NCBI GenBank assembly: GCA_949282255.1
Contig: CASDPA010000002.1
Span: 79,032 to 143,031, forward strand
Length of the DNA: 64,000 bases
DNA from: an uncultured Spirochaetales bacterium
Lineage (GTDB): Bacteria > Spirochaetota > Spirochaetia > Sphaerochaetales > Sphaerochaetaceae
Reading direction: 5' to 3'
Shown here: piece by piece, positions 41,844 to 50,334 of the stretch
Layout of the letters: every line of letters begins with the position of its first letter
How positions within the stretch are numbered: the first letter of the stretch is position 1
Made by a program: the position numbers and the translations under genes
The notes under the pieces: model-generated
Seen by the model: the letters and a program-made list of their open reading frames with translations, nothing else
Databases searched by the model: none
Told to the model about the DNA's origin: nothing

Positions 41844-43369
41844 ATATAGAAAAAGCAAGATACTCAGGAATACTGATGCATATAACAAGCCTGCCCTCCG
41901 AATACGGGATCGGGGACCTTGGAAAACAGGCATATGATTTTGCAGACGATCTGAAAAAGACCGGAGCAACCCTTTGGCAGATCCTCCCACTCGGCCCGAC
42001 CGGGTATGGCAACAGCCCATATGCCCCGAGATCGAGCTTTGCAGCAAATGAGCTTCTCATTTCCCCTGCCCTGCTTTTGGAGGACGGATATCTAACTGAG
42101 GACGATTTGAAAAACATTCCATCATTTTCACCTGTAAAAGTGGAATTTGAAAAGGTCATTTCATGGAAGCTCCCTCTGCTCAAGAAAGCGGCTAAAAATT
42201 TCCTCATTCAAAAGAAAGAGGATAAAAAATATTCAGCATTCAAGAAGAAGTCTGCTTACTGGCTCTCCGACTACGCCACATTCATGGTCCTTTACGAAAA
42301 GTATCAGGATGCGAGATGGATGACCAAATGGGATGAAAAGGAAGCCCGCAGGGACAAGGCCACGCTTGATAACATCAGAAAGGCCAAAAAGGATGAGATA
42401 GAAATCTTCATGGCTCTTCAATACCTGTTTGAAAAGCAGTGGGCAGGCTTGAAGGAATATGTCAACTCATTAGGAATAAAGTTTATCGGTGACATTCCTA
42501 TTTTTGTAGGAGCGGACAGTGCAGATACATGGAGCCATATCGAGCTGTTCAAAACCGATGAAGAAGGACATTATAGCGCAGTATCGGGTGTTCCACCTGA
42601 TAATTTCAGTGCAACAGGGCAGTTATGGGGAAATCCTGTCTACGATTGGAAAAAGAACGCCGAATCGGGCTATGAATGGTGGATTAAAAGACTTGAAAGA
42701 GAGCTTGAGCTTGTGGATGTGCTCAGAATCGACCATTTCAGAGGATTCGACGCCTATTATGAAATCAAGGCAGGAAGCCTGACAGCGGAAAATGGCAAGT
42801 GGACAAAAGCTCCAGGAAAAGAGTTTTTCAAGAGTGTAAAAAAAGAGCTTGGAGATGTGAGCATCATTGCGGAAGACCTCGGGCTTATGACAAAGAGTGT
42901 GGAAAAGCTTCGGGATTCAAACGGTTTTCCGGGCATGAAGATCGCACAGTTCGGATTCACAGTGCTTCGTGACGGTTCATTCAATCCCTATGACACCTTC
43001 CTCCCCCACAACTACAGCTCGAATTTCGTTGCATACACGGGCACTCACGACAACGACACGACTCTGGGTTGGTATCAGGGCCTTAGTGAGCAGGAAAAAG
43101 ACAAGGTCAGAAGATATCTGTCCTCTGATGACCATGATATCGTATGGGCGCTTATAAGGGCTGTAATGTTGAGCCATGCGGATTATGCAATAATCCCAAT
43201 GCAGGACCTGCTTGAATTGGACGGAAATGCCAGGATGAATTTTCCTAGTACCTGCAACGACAAGAACTGGGCGTGGAAGATGGAAGCTGGAGCATTCTCA
43301 GAATACCGCATAGGCCGTTTTAAGGACTTGGTTCATCTCAGTGGAAGAAATGGGATCATATTGAATTGA
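41840..43369 (+). CDS. malQ: 4-alpha-glucanotransferase (amylomaltase)
   Basis: A 509-residue GH77 enzyme that transfers maltodextrin chains. SGILMHITSLPSEYGIGDLG at the N-terminus, QILPLGPTGYGNSPYAPRSSFAAN, the nucleophile region DVLRIDHFRGFDAYYEI and the acid/base IAEDLG are as in the family, and AYTGTHDNDT is near the end. It starts by overlapping the regulator as ATGA and is the last gene of the operon; a strong terminator follows at 43396-43428. Its presence is the best clue that the transporter carries alpha-glucans. Confidence 0.95.
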   Translation: MNIEKARYSGILMHITSLPSEYGIGDLGKQAYDFADDLKKTGATLWQILPLGPTGYGNSPYAPRSSFAANELLISPALLLEDGYLTEDDLKNIPSFSPVKVEFEKVISWKLPLLKKAAKNFLIQKKEDKKYSAFKKKSAYWLSDYATFMVLYEKYQDARWMTKWDEKEARRDKATLDNIRKAKKDEIEIFMALQYLFEKQWAGLKEYVNSLGIKFIGDIPIFVGADSADTWSHIELFKTDEEGHYSAVSGVPPDNFSATGQLWGNPVYDWKKNAESGYEWWIKRLERELELVDVLRIDHFRGFDAYYEIKAGSLTAENGKWTKAPGKEFFKSVKKELGDVSIIAEDLGLMTKSVEKLRDSNGFPGMKIAQFGFTVLRDGSFNPYDTFLPHNYSSNFVAYTGTHDNDTTLGWYQGLSEQEKDKVRRYLSSDDHDIVWALIRAVMLSHADYAIIPMQDLLELDGNARMNFPSTCNDKNWAWKMEAGAFSEYRIGRFKDLVHLSGRNGIILN

Positions 43370-43395
43370 CTTCAGACTGACGCTTAGTGTCATTC

Positions 43396-43428
43396 ACCGG
43401 TACAGGAGATCATCTTGTACCGGTTTTT
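43396..43428 (+). terminator. terminator of the sugar operon
   Basis: ACCGGTACA (43396-43404) pairs with TGTACCGGT (43416-43424) and a T run follows. Nine perfect pairs. Confidence 0.9.
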
Positions 43429-43569
43429 AATTTGGATTTATGAAATTTCCAAGCCATTTTGAAGGTCAATGTTTTTACCTTTGAAGAAGAACACCCTCAT
43501 ACGGTATTAATAGAATTCATTTTTATTGAAACCATTTTTAAGCTTTTAACGTCTTTTCTGATATATGGC

Positions 43570-43620
43570 TTGACACACCGAAAAAAAAAATAGGATATTT
43601 ATATCAAAAAAATTTGATAT
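43570..43620 (+). promoter_or_regulatory. arsR promoter and perfect operator
   Basis: TTGACA (43570-43575) with GATATT (43594-43599) at 18 bases forms the promoter. Directly after it, ATATCAAA-N4-TTTGATAT (43601-43620) is a perfect 8+8 inverted repeat. A second copy lies at 43960-43979 in front of the permease. Confidence 0.75.
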
Positions 43621-43631
43621 GAGGCATTGCT

Positions 43632-43919
43632 GTGGATACATCCTATGAGGAACAGGCGAAAATATTCAAGGCTTTCAGCGATTCCAAACGGCTTGCGATT
43701 TTGGAGCAATTGAGAAGTGGTGAAAAATGCGCCTGCATACTGCTTGATAAGCTTGATCTCACGCAATCAGGGCTTTCTTACCACATGAAGGTTCTTTGCG
43801 AATCCGGTATTGTTTCCAGCAGACAGGAAGGGAAATGGATACATTATAGCCTCAGTGCCACAGGCCGTGAAGCAGCAATCGCCCTCCTTAAAAAGATCGC
43901 CACACCTGACACAGAATAA
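43632..43919 (+). CDS. arsR: ArsR family metalloregulator
   Basis: A 95-residue winged-helix repressor. KIFKAFSDSKRLAILEQLRSGEKCACILLDKLDLTQSGLSYHMKVL contains the CxC pair (Cys33, Cys35) at the start of the recognition-helix region, the arsenite or metal site of the ArsR type. The third cysteine often present is Cys56 (VLCESG). The start is GTG 43632 with GAGG upstream. It should bind the two ATATCAAA-type palindromes and release them when a thiophilic metal or arsenical is bound. The inducer is inferred from ArsP downstream. Confidence 0.9.
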   Translation: MDTSYEEQAKIFKAFSDSKRLAILEQLRSGEKCACILLDKLDLTQSGLSYHMKVLCESGIVSSRQEGKWIHYSLSATGREAAIALLKKIATPDTE

Positions 43920-43959
43920 AATTAATGCAATCACATGAGTGCATGTTTTTTGTGGCAAT

Positions 43960-43979
43960 ACATCAAATTTTTTTGATAT
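43960..43979 (+). promoter_or_regulatory. second ArsR operator, before arsP
   Basis: ATCAAA-N4-TTTGAT (43962-43977) repeats the operator at 43601-43620, with one outer mismatch. It lies in the arsR-arsP gap, where no clear -35/-10 pair was found, so it may be a promoter of its own or a second repressor contact. Confidence 0.6.
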
Positions 43980-44009
43980 GAATAGCTTTACAGGAAAGGA
44001 GCAATGGAT

Positions 44010-45011
44010 ATGAACGCATGGCAGTTTTTCCAAAACCAGATTTTGGGAATGAAATGGTTGGATGCATTGATCTGGACCTGTTTGTCCAAAATAGGAATGG
44101 ACATGCAAGGACGCATAGGAGGAAGTGTACATTTTTTCATCTATGATGTTCTCAAGATAACAATCCTTCTTTGTCTCCTTATTTTTATCATTTCCTATAT
44201 CCAAAGCTATTTTCCTCCAGAGCGCAGCAGGAGGATTTTAGGACGTTTTGGTGGAATTGGCGCGAATATCATATCCGCTCTTTTGGGAACAGTGACGCCG
44301 TTTTGTTCCTGTTCTTCCATTCCTCTGTTCATCGGTTTCACCAGCTCAGGACTCCCGTTGGGTATGACTTTCTCCTTTTTGATTTCTTCCCCGATGGTGG
44401 ATTTGGGCAGCCTTATACTTCTGATGAGTGTCTTTGGATTTAGAATCGCAGCATTATATGTATTGGTCGGATTGGCAATTGCCATTATCGGAGGAACGGT
44501 CATTGAAAAGCTTCACATGGAAAAATATGTGGAAAGCTTTATTCTTTCTGCACAAAATGTAGTTGCGGAATCACCCTCTTTTACCATGCTGGACCGTATG
44601 AAATATGCCAAGGAGCAGGTTTTTACCACATTCAAGAAGGTATTTCCTTACATCCTGCTTGGCGTAGGAATAGGAGCTGCAATCCACTATTGGATACCGG
44701 AAAGTTGGATCCAAAACATTTTAGGGGGCAATAATCCATTTGGTGTGATTCTTGCAACACTTGTCGGCATACCGATGTATGCGGATATTTTTGGAACCAT
44801 CCCTATTGCAGAGGCCCTATTTGCAAAAGGCGCACAGCTGGGGACAATCCTGTCCTTCATGATGGCGGTCACGACACTCAGCCTGCCATCAATCATCATG
44901 CTGTGCAAAGCTGTAAAACCGAAATTGCTTGCCTTATTCATTGTAATTTGTACAATCGGCATCATCATTGTCGGCTACTTTTTCAATGTTTTCCAATCTG
45001 TTTTCATATAA
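44010..45011 (+). CDS. arsP: ArsP/UPF0718 family permease
   Basis: A 333-residue membrane protein with about eight helices. GTVTPFCSCSSIPLFIGFTSSGLP carries the C-S-C motif of ArsP, an exporter of trivalent organoarsenicals such as methylarsenite or roxarsone. The second half-motif GIPMYADIFGTIPIAEAL mirrors it. ATG 44010 was preferred over ATG 44004, as AAGGAG is 8 bases from the first and only 2 from the second. It is the second gene of the arsR operon. Members of this family without defined substrate also exist, so organoarsenical export is likely, not proven. Confidence 0.85.
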   Translation: MNAWQFFQNQILGMKWLDALIWTCLSKIGMDMQGRIGGSVHFFIYDVLKITILLCLLIFIISYIQSYFPPERSRRILGRFGGIGANIISALLGTVTPFCSCSSIPLFIGFTSSGLPLGMTFSFLISSPMVDLGSLILLMSVFGFRIAALYVLVGLAIAIIGGTVIEKLHMEKYVESFILSAQNVVAESPSFTMLDRMKYAKEQVFTTFKKVFPYILLGVGIGAAIHYWIPESWIQNILGGNNPFGVILATLVGIPMYADIFGTIPIAEALFAKGAQLGTILSFMMAVTTLSLPSIIMLCKAVKPKLLALFIVICTIGIIIVGYFFNVFQSVFI

Positions 45012-45028
45012 TCTCGGAGGAATGAAAT

Positions 45029-45382
45029 ATGGGATTTTTCAATAAGAAGAATGAAAGGACTTCCATCTGTGGTTGCAATTGCACAACAGAGACGATCAGG
45101 ACGGCAGGAACAGACAACGTATCAAGCCGAATAAAAGTGCTTGGCTCTGGGTGTGCAAAATGCAAAGCACTGGAAAGGACGGTGAAAGAGGCGTTAGCTG
45201 AGCTGGGAATGGAGACGGCAGTCGAACATGTGACGGATTTTGCTCTGATCGCCTCTTATGGAATAATGACCACCCCCGCACTCGTGGTGGATGGGAAAGT
45301 GGTATCCTACGGAAAAGTTTTGAACAAGGAAGAGGCAAAGGCGCTTATTCTTAAGGCAAGAGGAGGTCAAAGCGTCCTTTGA
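45029..45382 (+). CDS. redox-active disulfide protein (thioredoxin-fold, MTH895/TM0996 type)
   Basis: A 117-residue protein. After a Cys-containing N-terminus (SICGCNC) comes the thioredoxin-like core IKVLGSGCAKCKALE with the CAKC active site, then YGIMTTPALVVDGK and the cis-Pro. It is common next to arsR and ArsP-type permeases, where it is thought to hand reducing equivalents or a metal. It lies 17 bases after arsP. The extra N-terminal CGCNC is unusual and could bind metal. Confidence 0.88.
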   Translation: MGFFNKKNERTSICGCNCTTETIRTAGTDNVSSRIKVLGSGCAKCKALERTVKEALAELGMETAVEHVTDFALIASYGIMTTPALVVDGKVVSYGKVLNKEEAKALILKARGGQSVL

Positions 45383-45399
45383 TGCCTCCCCTTCCTTTA

Positions 45400-45429
45400 C
45401 AGCCGGATGTGGAACTCCGGCTGTTTTTT
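45400..45429 (+). terminator. terminator of the ars operon
   Basis: CAGCCGGA (45400-45407) pairs with TCCGGCTG (45416-45423), followed by six T. Confidence 0.85.
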
Positions 45430-45559
45430 CAGATGGAATCAACAAAAAGGGATACTGAAGCACCATGCGTGATCATTTATTCAAACCTATGTCACTTTCT
45501 CAAATAATCTGCATTATCACTGCTATGGTTTGAACGTTTGGCACTTCCAAGGTGAAAAA

Positions 45560-46102
45560 TCAGTATTTCGATCCCGCCTTGCTGAATGCAAGCACTATGC
45601 TTTCGATGCCTAGAAGAACAAGATACGTTCCTACCAGATACACAGTTGAAAGCACTGCATACCAAGGAGAGAGAACAAGCAGGAAGCCAAGGACTATTCC
45701 GATTATATTCAGAATAAGCAGGCAATAATATGTTGCATTGCTGATGAGAAACCTTATCCCATCCAGCCTGGTCAACCGGGCTATGCAGTGTGTTATGAAC
45801 CATATCGGGAACAACAGGCTCAAAACCAAGGCTCCAGCCCGCGGATATGCAATCAGCATGACGCCGGACATTACGCTGAGAATACCGGAAATAAGAGAGA
45901 GCATAGGTCCGAATCCCGTGAACCGTTCAGCTCGTATATACATCACAATATCGCCGATGCCCATCAGGATTGCAAGAATTCCATAAATGAGAACTAATGC
46001 CATCACTGCTTCAAGCGGACATGTGTATGTATATATTCCAAGGACTACCAGAATCAATCCGATAATGAATTCAAGCCATCCGAAACCGGAACGTCTAATC
46101 AT
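45560..46102 (-). CDS. HdeD family membrane protein (DUF308)
   Basis: A 180-residue protein with about six membrane helices in the repeating HdeD/DUF308 layout (G-x-x-x-I-x-x-G-I-x-A-I). In E. coli HdeD belongs to the acid-stress region, but most family members have no known role. It overlaps ftsH by four bases, so here it is translated with the protease. Co-occurrence may hint at a membrane-stress job. Confidence 0.8.
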   Translation of the reverse strand: MIRRSGFGWLEFIIGLILVVLGIYTYTCPLEAVMALVLIYGILAILMGIGDIVMYIRAERFTGFGPMLSLISGILSVMSGVMLIAYPRAGALVLSLLFPIWFITHCIARLTRLDGIRFLISNATYYCLLILNIIGIVLGFLLVLSPWYAVLSTVYLVGTYLVLLGIESIVLAFSKAGSKY

Positions 46103-47928
46103 TTTGCACCTCCTTCAAGAATATTCATAAACTCATCCCCTGTGATCGTTTCCTTCTCATAAAGGAATTTGGCAAGCTCATGGAGCTTAGTCTTGTTATC
46201 TTCCAAAATCTTCTTTGCCTTCGCATGCTGCTTCTCAACCAGAGCCACGACCTCATCGTCTATCTCCTTCTGGGTTTCAGCAGAACAGGCAAGCGATGCA
46301 TCCCCGCCAAGATACTGGTTGTTCACCGTTTCAAGGGCGACCATTCCAAACGAATTGCTCATGCCATACTGCGTTATCATAGCCCGGGCAAGTTTTGTCG
46401 CCTGCTCGATATCGTTTGACGCGCCGGTGGTTATCTCTCCGAATATGACCTCTTCGGCAGCCCGTCCTCCAGTATATGTTGCAATCTTGTTCTCGATCTC
46501 TTCCTTAGTCATTAAATACTTGTCGCCAGTATCAACCTGCATTGTATATCCAAGCGCGCCGGAAGTCCTTGGGATTATCGTGATCTTCTGTACAGGAGCC
46601 GAATGTGACTGCATCGCCGCCACAAGCGCATGTCCGATCTCGTGGTAGGAGACAACCATCTTCTCCGTGTCTGAGAGCATGGCGTTCTTCTTCTGATAAC
46701 CTGCAATGACAACCTCTATACTTTCCTCCAGGTCAGCTTCATTGACAACCGTCCTGTTGTTTCTCACAGCCCTGAGAGCAGCCTCGTTTATGATATTTGC
46801 AAGCTCTGCGCCTGAAGCTCCGGATGCCATGCGCGCTATTGTATGCAGATCGACATCATCGGCCATCTTTATCTTCTTTGCATGTACCCGGAGTATTGCC
46901 TCACGCCCCGCAAGATCTGGAAGCTCGACAGGTACGCGGCGATCAAAACGTCCAGGACGGGTAAGTGCCGGATCAAGCGATTCCGGGCGATTGGTCGCAG
47001 CCAGGATCATCACACCACTGTTGCCTTCAAAACCATCCATCTCAGTAAGGAGCTGGTTTAGAGTCTGCTCACGCTCATCGTTTCCGCCGTTGACGCCGGA
47101 ATTCCTCTTCTGCCCTATCGCATCGATCTCATCGATAAATACGATGCAAGGAGCCTTTTCTTTAGCCTGTCTGAAAAGATCCCTGACCTTCGATGCGCCC
47201 ATGCCTACAAACATCTCTACAAACTCAGAACCGGAAATCGAGAAGAATGGAACATTAGCCTCTCCTGCAACAGCCTTTGCAAGCATGGTCTTTCCTGTTC
47301 CAGGAGGGCCTACAAGCAGAATGCCCTTAGGCATAGAAGCGCCTGCATCTGTATATTTTTTCGGGTTATGAAGGTAATCGACAATCTCTGCAAGGCTCTC
47401 TTTAGCCTCATCCTCACCCGCGACATCCGAAAAATGGATTCCTTGGGTGGACTGGACATATACCTTTGCATTGCTTTTGCCCATGCCGAACATCATAGAA
47501 TTCTTTCCACCCGCCTGCTGCATCAGTTTTCTGCTGAAATACTGTCCTATTGCGAAAAAGATCAACAAGGGAAGGACTATGTTCAGAAAAAGACTCAGCA
47601 CCGGGGACATCGGTTCAACAATGACCTTGGAAAAGACAGCACCTGAATCATAAAGACGGGATGTAAGATCCGGATCATACATCAGTCCGGTCTTATAGGC
47701 CACGGAATTGTCCTTATTGGTAAACAGTATCTGGTTCTCATCCATCTGGACCATTCCGATGTCCTTGCTTTCCGCCATTTTCATGAACGTACCATAATCG
47801 ACCTCCACCACCTGCCCCTTGCTAAGGATTGGGGTGAGTATCATATTAAAAAGCAGAATCGCAAGAAGGACAACGACATAGTAATATAATAAAGGTTTTT
47901 TAGGTGATTTGACTTCTTCCATTTTCAT
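46099..47928 (-). CDS. ftsH: ATP-dependent zinc metalloprotease FtsH
   Basis: A 609-residue membrane-anchored AAA protease. Membrane helices are at about 14-33 and 110-128, Walker A GPPGTGKT at 207-214, Walker [13 protein letters not shown], the second region of homology near 315-332 and the zinc site HEIGH at 429-433. It degrades unneeded membrane and short-lived regulatory proteins. ATG 47928 is given; the in-frame ATG six bases later has better spacing from GAGGAG. It overlaps a small helical gene upstream and an HdeD-like gene downstream. Confidence 0.96.
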   Translation of the reverse strand: MKMEEVKSPKKPLLYYYVVVLLAILLFNMILTPILSKGQVVEVDYGTFMKMAESKDIGMVQMDENQILFTNKDNSVAYKTGLMYDPDLTSRLYDSGAVFSKVIVEPMSPVLSLFLNIVLPLLIFFAIGQYFSRKLMQQAGGKNSMMFGMGKSNAKVYVQSTQGIHFSDVAGEDEAKESLAEIVDYLHNPKKYTDAGASMPKGILLVGPPGTGKTMLAKAVAGEANVPFFSISGSEFVEMFVGMGASKVRDLFRQAKEKAPCIVFIDEIDAIGQKRNSGVNGGNDEREQTLNQLLTEMDGFEGNSGVMILAATNRPESLDPALTRPGRFDRRVPVELPDLAGREAILRVHAKKIKMADDVDLHTIARMASGASGAELANIINEAALRAVRNNRTVVNEADLEESIEVVIAGYQKKNAMLSDTEKMVVSYHEIGHALVAAMQSHSAPVQKITIIPRTSGALGYTMQVDTGDKYLMTKEEIENKIATYTGGRAAEEVIFGEITTGASNDIEQATKLARAMITQYGMSNSFGMVALETVNNQYLGGDASLACSAETQKEIDDEVVALVEKQHAKAKKILEDNKTKLHELAKFLYEKETITGDEFMNILEGGAK

Positions 47929-48320
47929 GCACTCCTCTGTTCATCCTTGAAAGCCTTTATCGCTTCAAGTGACTTATGCAATGCTGTTTCCGCCGCAAGC
48001 AGTGCAAAATCCAAAGAATATTCGGCAAGAAGTATCCTATCGTCGGCAGACCATTGTCCATCTTTGTACAACTCAAGATCTTTTATCACATCCTCGACGG
48101 TGTCATACGCGTTGGAAAGCTTCACAACCGAATCAGATTTGGAATGATGAAGTTTATCAGACAACGCCTGACGCGATTCCTTGCATTCCTTTTCCATTTT
48201 CCTTATCTCATCATCCAAGGCTTTGTAATCCGAGCTCTCACTCAAATGTATCCTTCCGTGAAGCCGGCAGATACAGTCATCGAGCTCACACAGCTTTACA
48301 GACAATATTTCATGGGCCAT
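47925..48320 (-). CDS. small helical protein co-translated with ftsH
   Basis: Not recognised. It has 131 residues and is predicted to be mostly helical, with acidic and Lys-rich heptads (residues 25-60 and 85-128) that could form a coiled coil. Two cysteines (LCELDDCIC) lie near the N-terminus. Its stop overlaps the ftsH start by four bases, so expression is coupled, and a partner or adaptor of FtsH is a fair hypothesis and no more. Confidence 0.55.
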   Translation of the reverse strand: MAHEILSVKLCELDDCICRLHGRIHLSESSDYKALDDEIRKMEKECKESRQALSDKLHHSKSDSVVKLSNAYDTVEDVIKDLELYKDGQWSADDRILLAEYSLDFALLAAETALHKSLEAIKAFKDEQRSA

Positions 48321-48452
48321 ATGTTTTTCACCTTATGGCCATGAAAATAACAAATTACAATGCGAATGCGATTATCAAAAACATGGGGATGTACTGACAG
48401 AAACAGGAAAATGTAAAAGAACTTTACAGAACTGGAAAAATGACAGCCAGGC

Positions 48453-49049
48453 TCATACAGACATCCGTCCGGATAAAAGAAGATGGACGCAATGCACTAT
48501 ATGGTCGATGTCTTCGGTATCCTTTTCAGACCATTCGCGCAGGATTCCGATCACGGCTTGGACATGATATCTTCTTATAACAGCAACATCCTTGAGAGGA
48601 TAATCCGAATAATATCCATTTTTCTCGATCATCCTATCAAAAAGATCATACGCAGCCTGGGAAAGTATGCGCTCAAATTCATCCCTGTAATTCGTTTGCA
48701 TGCCCTTTCGTATGTATGGGAGGGCGTTCACTGCAGAGATGAAGAAAACCCTCAACCCCTGTTCCATATCGTCTGAAAAGGAATAAGAAAGCAGCCTGTC
48801 CGACCTCTTGCGGATTATCCAGTCAAACAGCTGTGGAACACCATCAAAATGATAATAGAAAGACTGACGGGTTATGTTGCACGCCTCAACAATGTCCTTG
48901 ACAGTGATTTTTTTCAAGTTTCCGTTCTTCAACAGCTCCAACGTCGTGCGGGCTATCTGTTCCTTCATATCCATCGGCATACTGATATTATATGAAACCA
49001 ACAAACGTTTTTCCAGAAGATTATCATTTCTCCGGATTTTAAAGGACAT
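48453..49049 (-). CDS. TetR family transcriptional regulator
   Basis: A 198-residue regulator. KEQIARTTLELLKNGNLKKITVKDIVEACNITRQSFYYHFDG is the typical TetR DNA-binding region, and the C-terminal helices form the ligand domain. Start choice is uncertain: ATG 49049 has GGAGAGGTG upstream and gives a 23-residue extension; ATG 48980 gives a canonical N-terminus, lies next to a TATAAT and would be leaderless. No target gene is adjacent, and it is the last chromosomal gene before the island border. Confidence 0.8.
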   Translation of the reverse strand: MSFKIRRNDNLLEKRLLVSYNISMPMDMKEQIARTTLELLKNGNLKKITVKDIVEACNITRQSFYYHFDGVPQLFDWIIRKRSDRLLSYSFSDDMEQGLRVFFISAVNALPYIRKGMQTNYRDEFERILSQAAYDLFDRMIEKNGYYSDYPLKDVAVIRRYHVQAVIGILREWSEKDTEDIDHIVHCVHLLLSGRMSV

Positions 49050-49220
49050 CACCTCTCCACAATCTTTTATTGGATTTTGTTTCCACTCCATTTGAACCGA
49101 ACAAAATGTAGTAAAAAAACGTAACTTCAGCTAAAGAAAGAAACCAAATATATTCCCGTCATTTCTTAAGAAAGAAAAAGACTCATTCAATTCCTTATCT
49201 GGAATAGAATAAGCCTTTAG

Positions 49221-49264
49221 TGGGCGATGGCAGGATCGAACTGCCGACTTCCACGATGTCAAAA
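49221..49264 (-). tRNA. 3' fragment of tRNA-Val(GAC), island border
   Basis: On the minus strand the sequence matches positions 32-73 of a tRNA. The anticodon loop carries GAC, the 3' half of the anticodon stem is CGTGG, the variable loop AAGTC, the T arm GGCAG/TTCGATC/CTGCC, the acceptor strand ATCGCCC and the discriminator A. Upstream of the loop the sequence no longer pairs: positions 27-31 read GCGTT instead of CCACG, so the 5' half is missing. This is the footprint of integration at the anticodon loop, as known for tyrosine recombinases. It marks the left end of the island that runs to the right edge. Confidence 0.8.
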
Positions 49265-49480
49265 CGCTAATAATTCTTTTTATAAGAATGAATTATTTGC
49301 CATCTATTACTGTCTTTTGCTATAAATTATCATTCCCGATCATTTTATGCAATAATAAGCTTTGCACTCCTTACTGGCTATTATCTCAGCTTTCTCGTTA
49401 TTACGGTATCCAGAGTTGATACCCAACCTGCTACCAATTGTGAATACCAGCTATAAATCGTGCAAAATACCCATAATCGT
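49265..49480. other. non-coding island end
   Basis: About 215 bases without a gene. It holds an inverted repeat GGTATC-N7-GATACC and AACCTGCTACCAA (49425-49437). That matches a sequence next to the integrase (63882-63894) at 12 of 13 bases and could be an integrase arm site. Confidence 0.4.
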
Positions 49481-49536
49481 TTCGATCCCGATCAGCTCCA
49501 CTCAAAGCAACTCCCTCAAAGTCAGGGAGTTGTTTC
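49481..49536 (+). repeat. 56-bp direct repeat, copy 1
   Basis: Identical at 55 of 56 positions to 53972-54027. The first 20 bases (TTCGATCCCGATCAGCTCCA) read like the T loop, T-stem 3' strand and acceptor 3' strand of a tRNA; the rest carries AACTCCCT-N7-AGGGAGTT and a T-rich tail, an intrinsic terminator. The tRNA 5' part is absent. Confidence 0.8.
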
Positions 49537-49551
49537 TTTTTGTGTAACGAA

Positions 49552-50311
49552 AACCTCCGCATGGTGCGGAGGTTCAGGAAAGCTTTTAGCTATACATAAA
49601 TAAAAGCCCATTCTACTATCAAAGGTGCGACTGCCAGGAAGCACCGAAGATAAGGAGAATGGGAATGGATAGTGAGAGTCTAGCTCATACGGAATGGAAC
49701 TGCAAATACCATATAGTATTCGTACCAAAATACAGGCGGCAGGTAATCTACGGCTGGCTTAGGACGGAGATAGGCAAGATACTGAGGGATCTGTGCAGGA
49801 GGAAGGAAATCGAGATCCTGGAAGCAGAGGCGTGTCCCGACCATATACATATGCTGCTGTCGATACCGCCGAAGTACAGCGTGGCGAGCGTGATGGGGTA
49901 TCTGAAAGGGAAGAGCAGCCTGATGATATTTGACAGGTTTGCGAATCTGAAGTACAAATACGGGAACAGGGAATTCTGGTGCCGCGGGTATTATGTAGAT
50001 ACCGTGGGACGGAATAAGGCTGCGATAGAGAAATACATCAGGAACCAGCTGATGGAGGACAGGAATGAGGAGCAACTGGTGATGAAGGAGCTGTTCGACC
50101 CGTTTACGGGTGAGCCAGCGAAGTGGGACAGATGACAGCTGAGAGGGATCGGCAGACAGGAAGAGGTGCCGGATAAAGCAATAGACGGGAAGCTGCTTCA
50201 GCAGCGGTCCGGAAAAGTATGCAACTGGCAGTCGGCTTCAGGGCGCGTACCAGCGCTTGCCGGTAATAGGCCCTTATAAGGCTTGGTCAAACCACCGGCT
50301 AGGCCGGTGGT
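49552..50311 (+). mobile_element. IS200/IS605-type element
   Basis: A single transposase gene between two subterminal hairpins: AACCTCCGC/GCGGAGGTT with a 5-base loop (49552-49574) and ACCACCGGC/GCCGGTGGT with a 3-base loop (50291-50311). This is the layout of IS200-type elements, which lack inverted terminal repeats. No tnpB is present. The exact ends lie slightly outside the hairpins and cannot be fixed without an empty site. Confidence 0.75.
49665..50135 (+). CDS. tnpA: IS200/IS605 transposase TnpA (Y1 HUH)
   Basis: A 156-residue HUH transposase. ACPDHIHMLLSIPP holds the HUH pair that binds the metal, and GYYVDTVGRN the catalytic tyrosine. CKYHIVFVPKYRR near the N-terminus is the family opening. 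ATG 49665 was chosen because AAGGAG sits seven bases before it. It looks intact, so the element may still be mobile. Codon use is GC-richer than the next gene. Confidence 0.92.
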   Translation: MDSESLAHTEWNCKYHIVFVPKYRRQVIYGWLRTEIGKILRDLCRRKEIEILEAEACPDHIHMLLSIPPKYSVASVMGYLKGKSSLMIFDRFANLKYKYGNREFWCRGYYVDTVGRNKAAIEKYIRNQLMEDRNEEQLVMKELFDPFTGEPAKWDR

Positions 50312-50334
50312 CCTGATTGAAAGGAACAATCTTT

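Noticed and set aside
49221..49264. Complete tRNA gene
   Set aside because: The 5' half (acceptor, D arm and anticodon 5' strand) is missing; the adjacent bases do not pair with the 3' strand.
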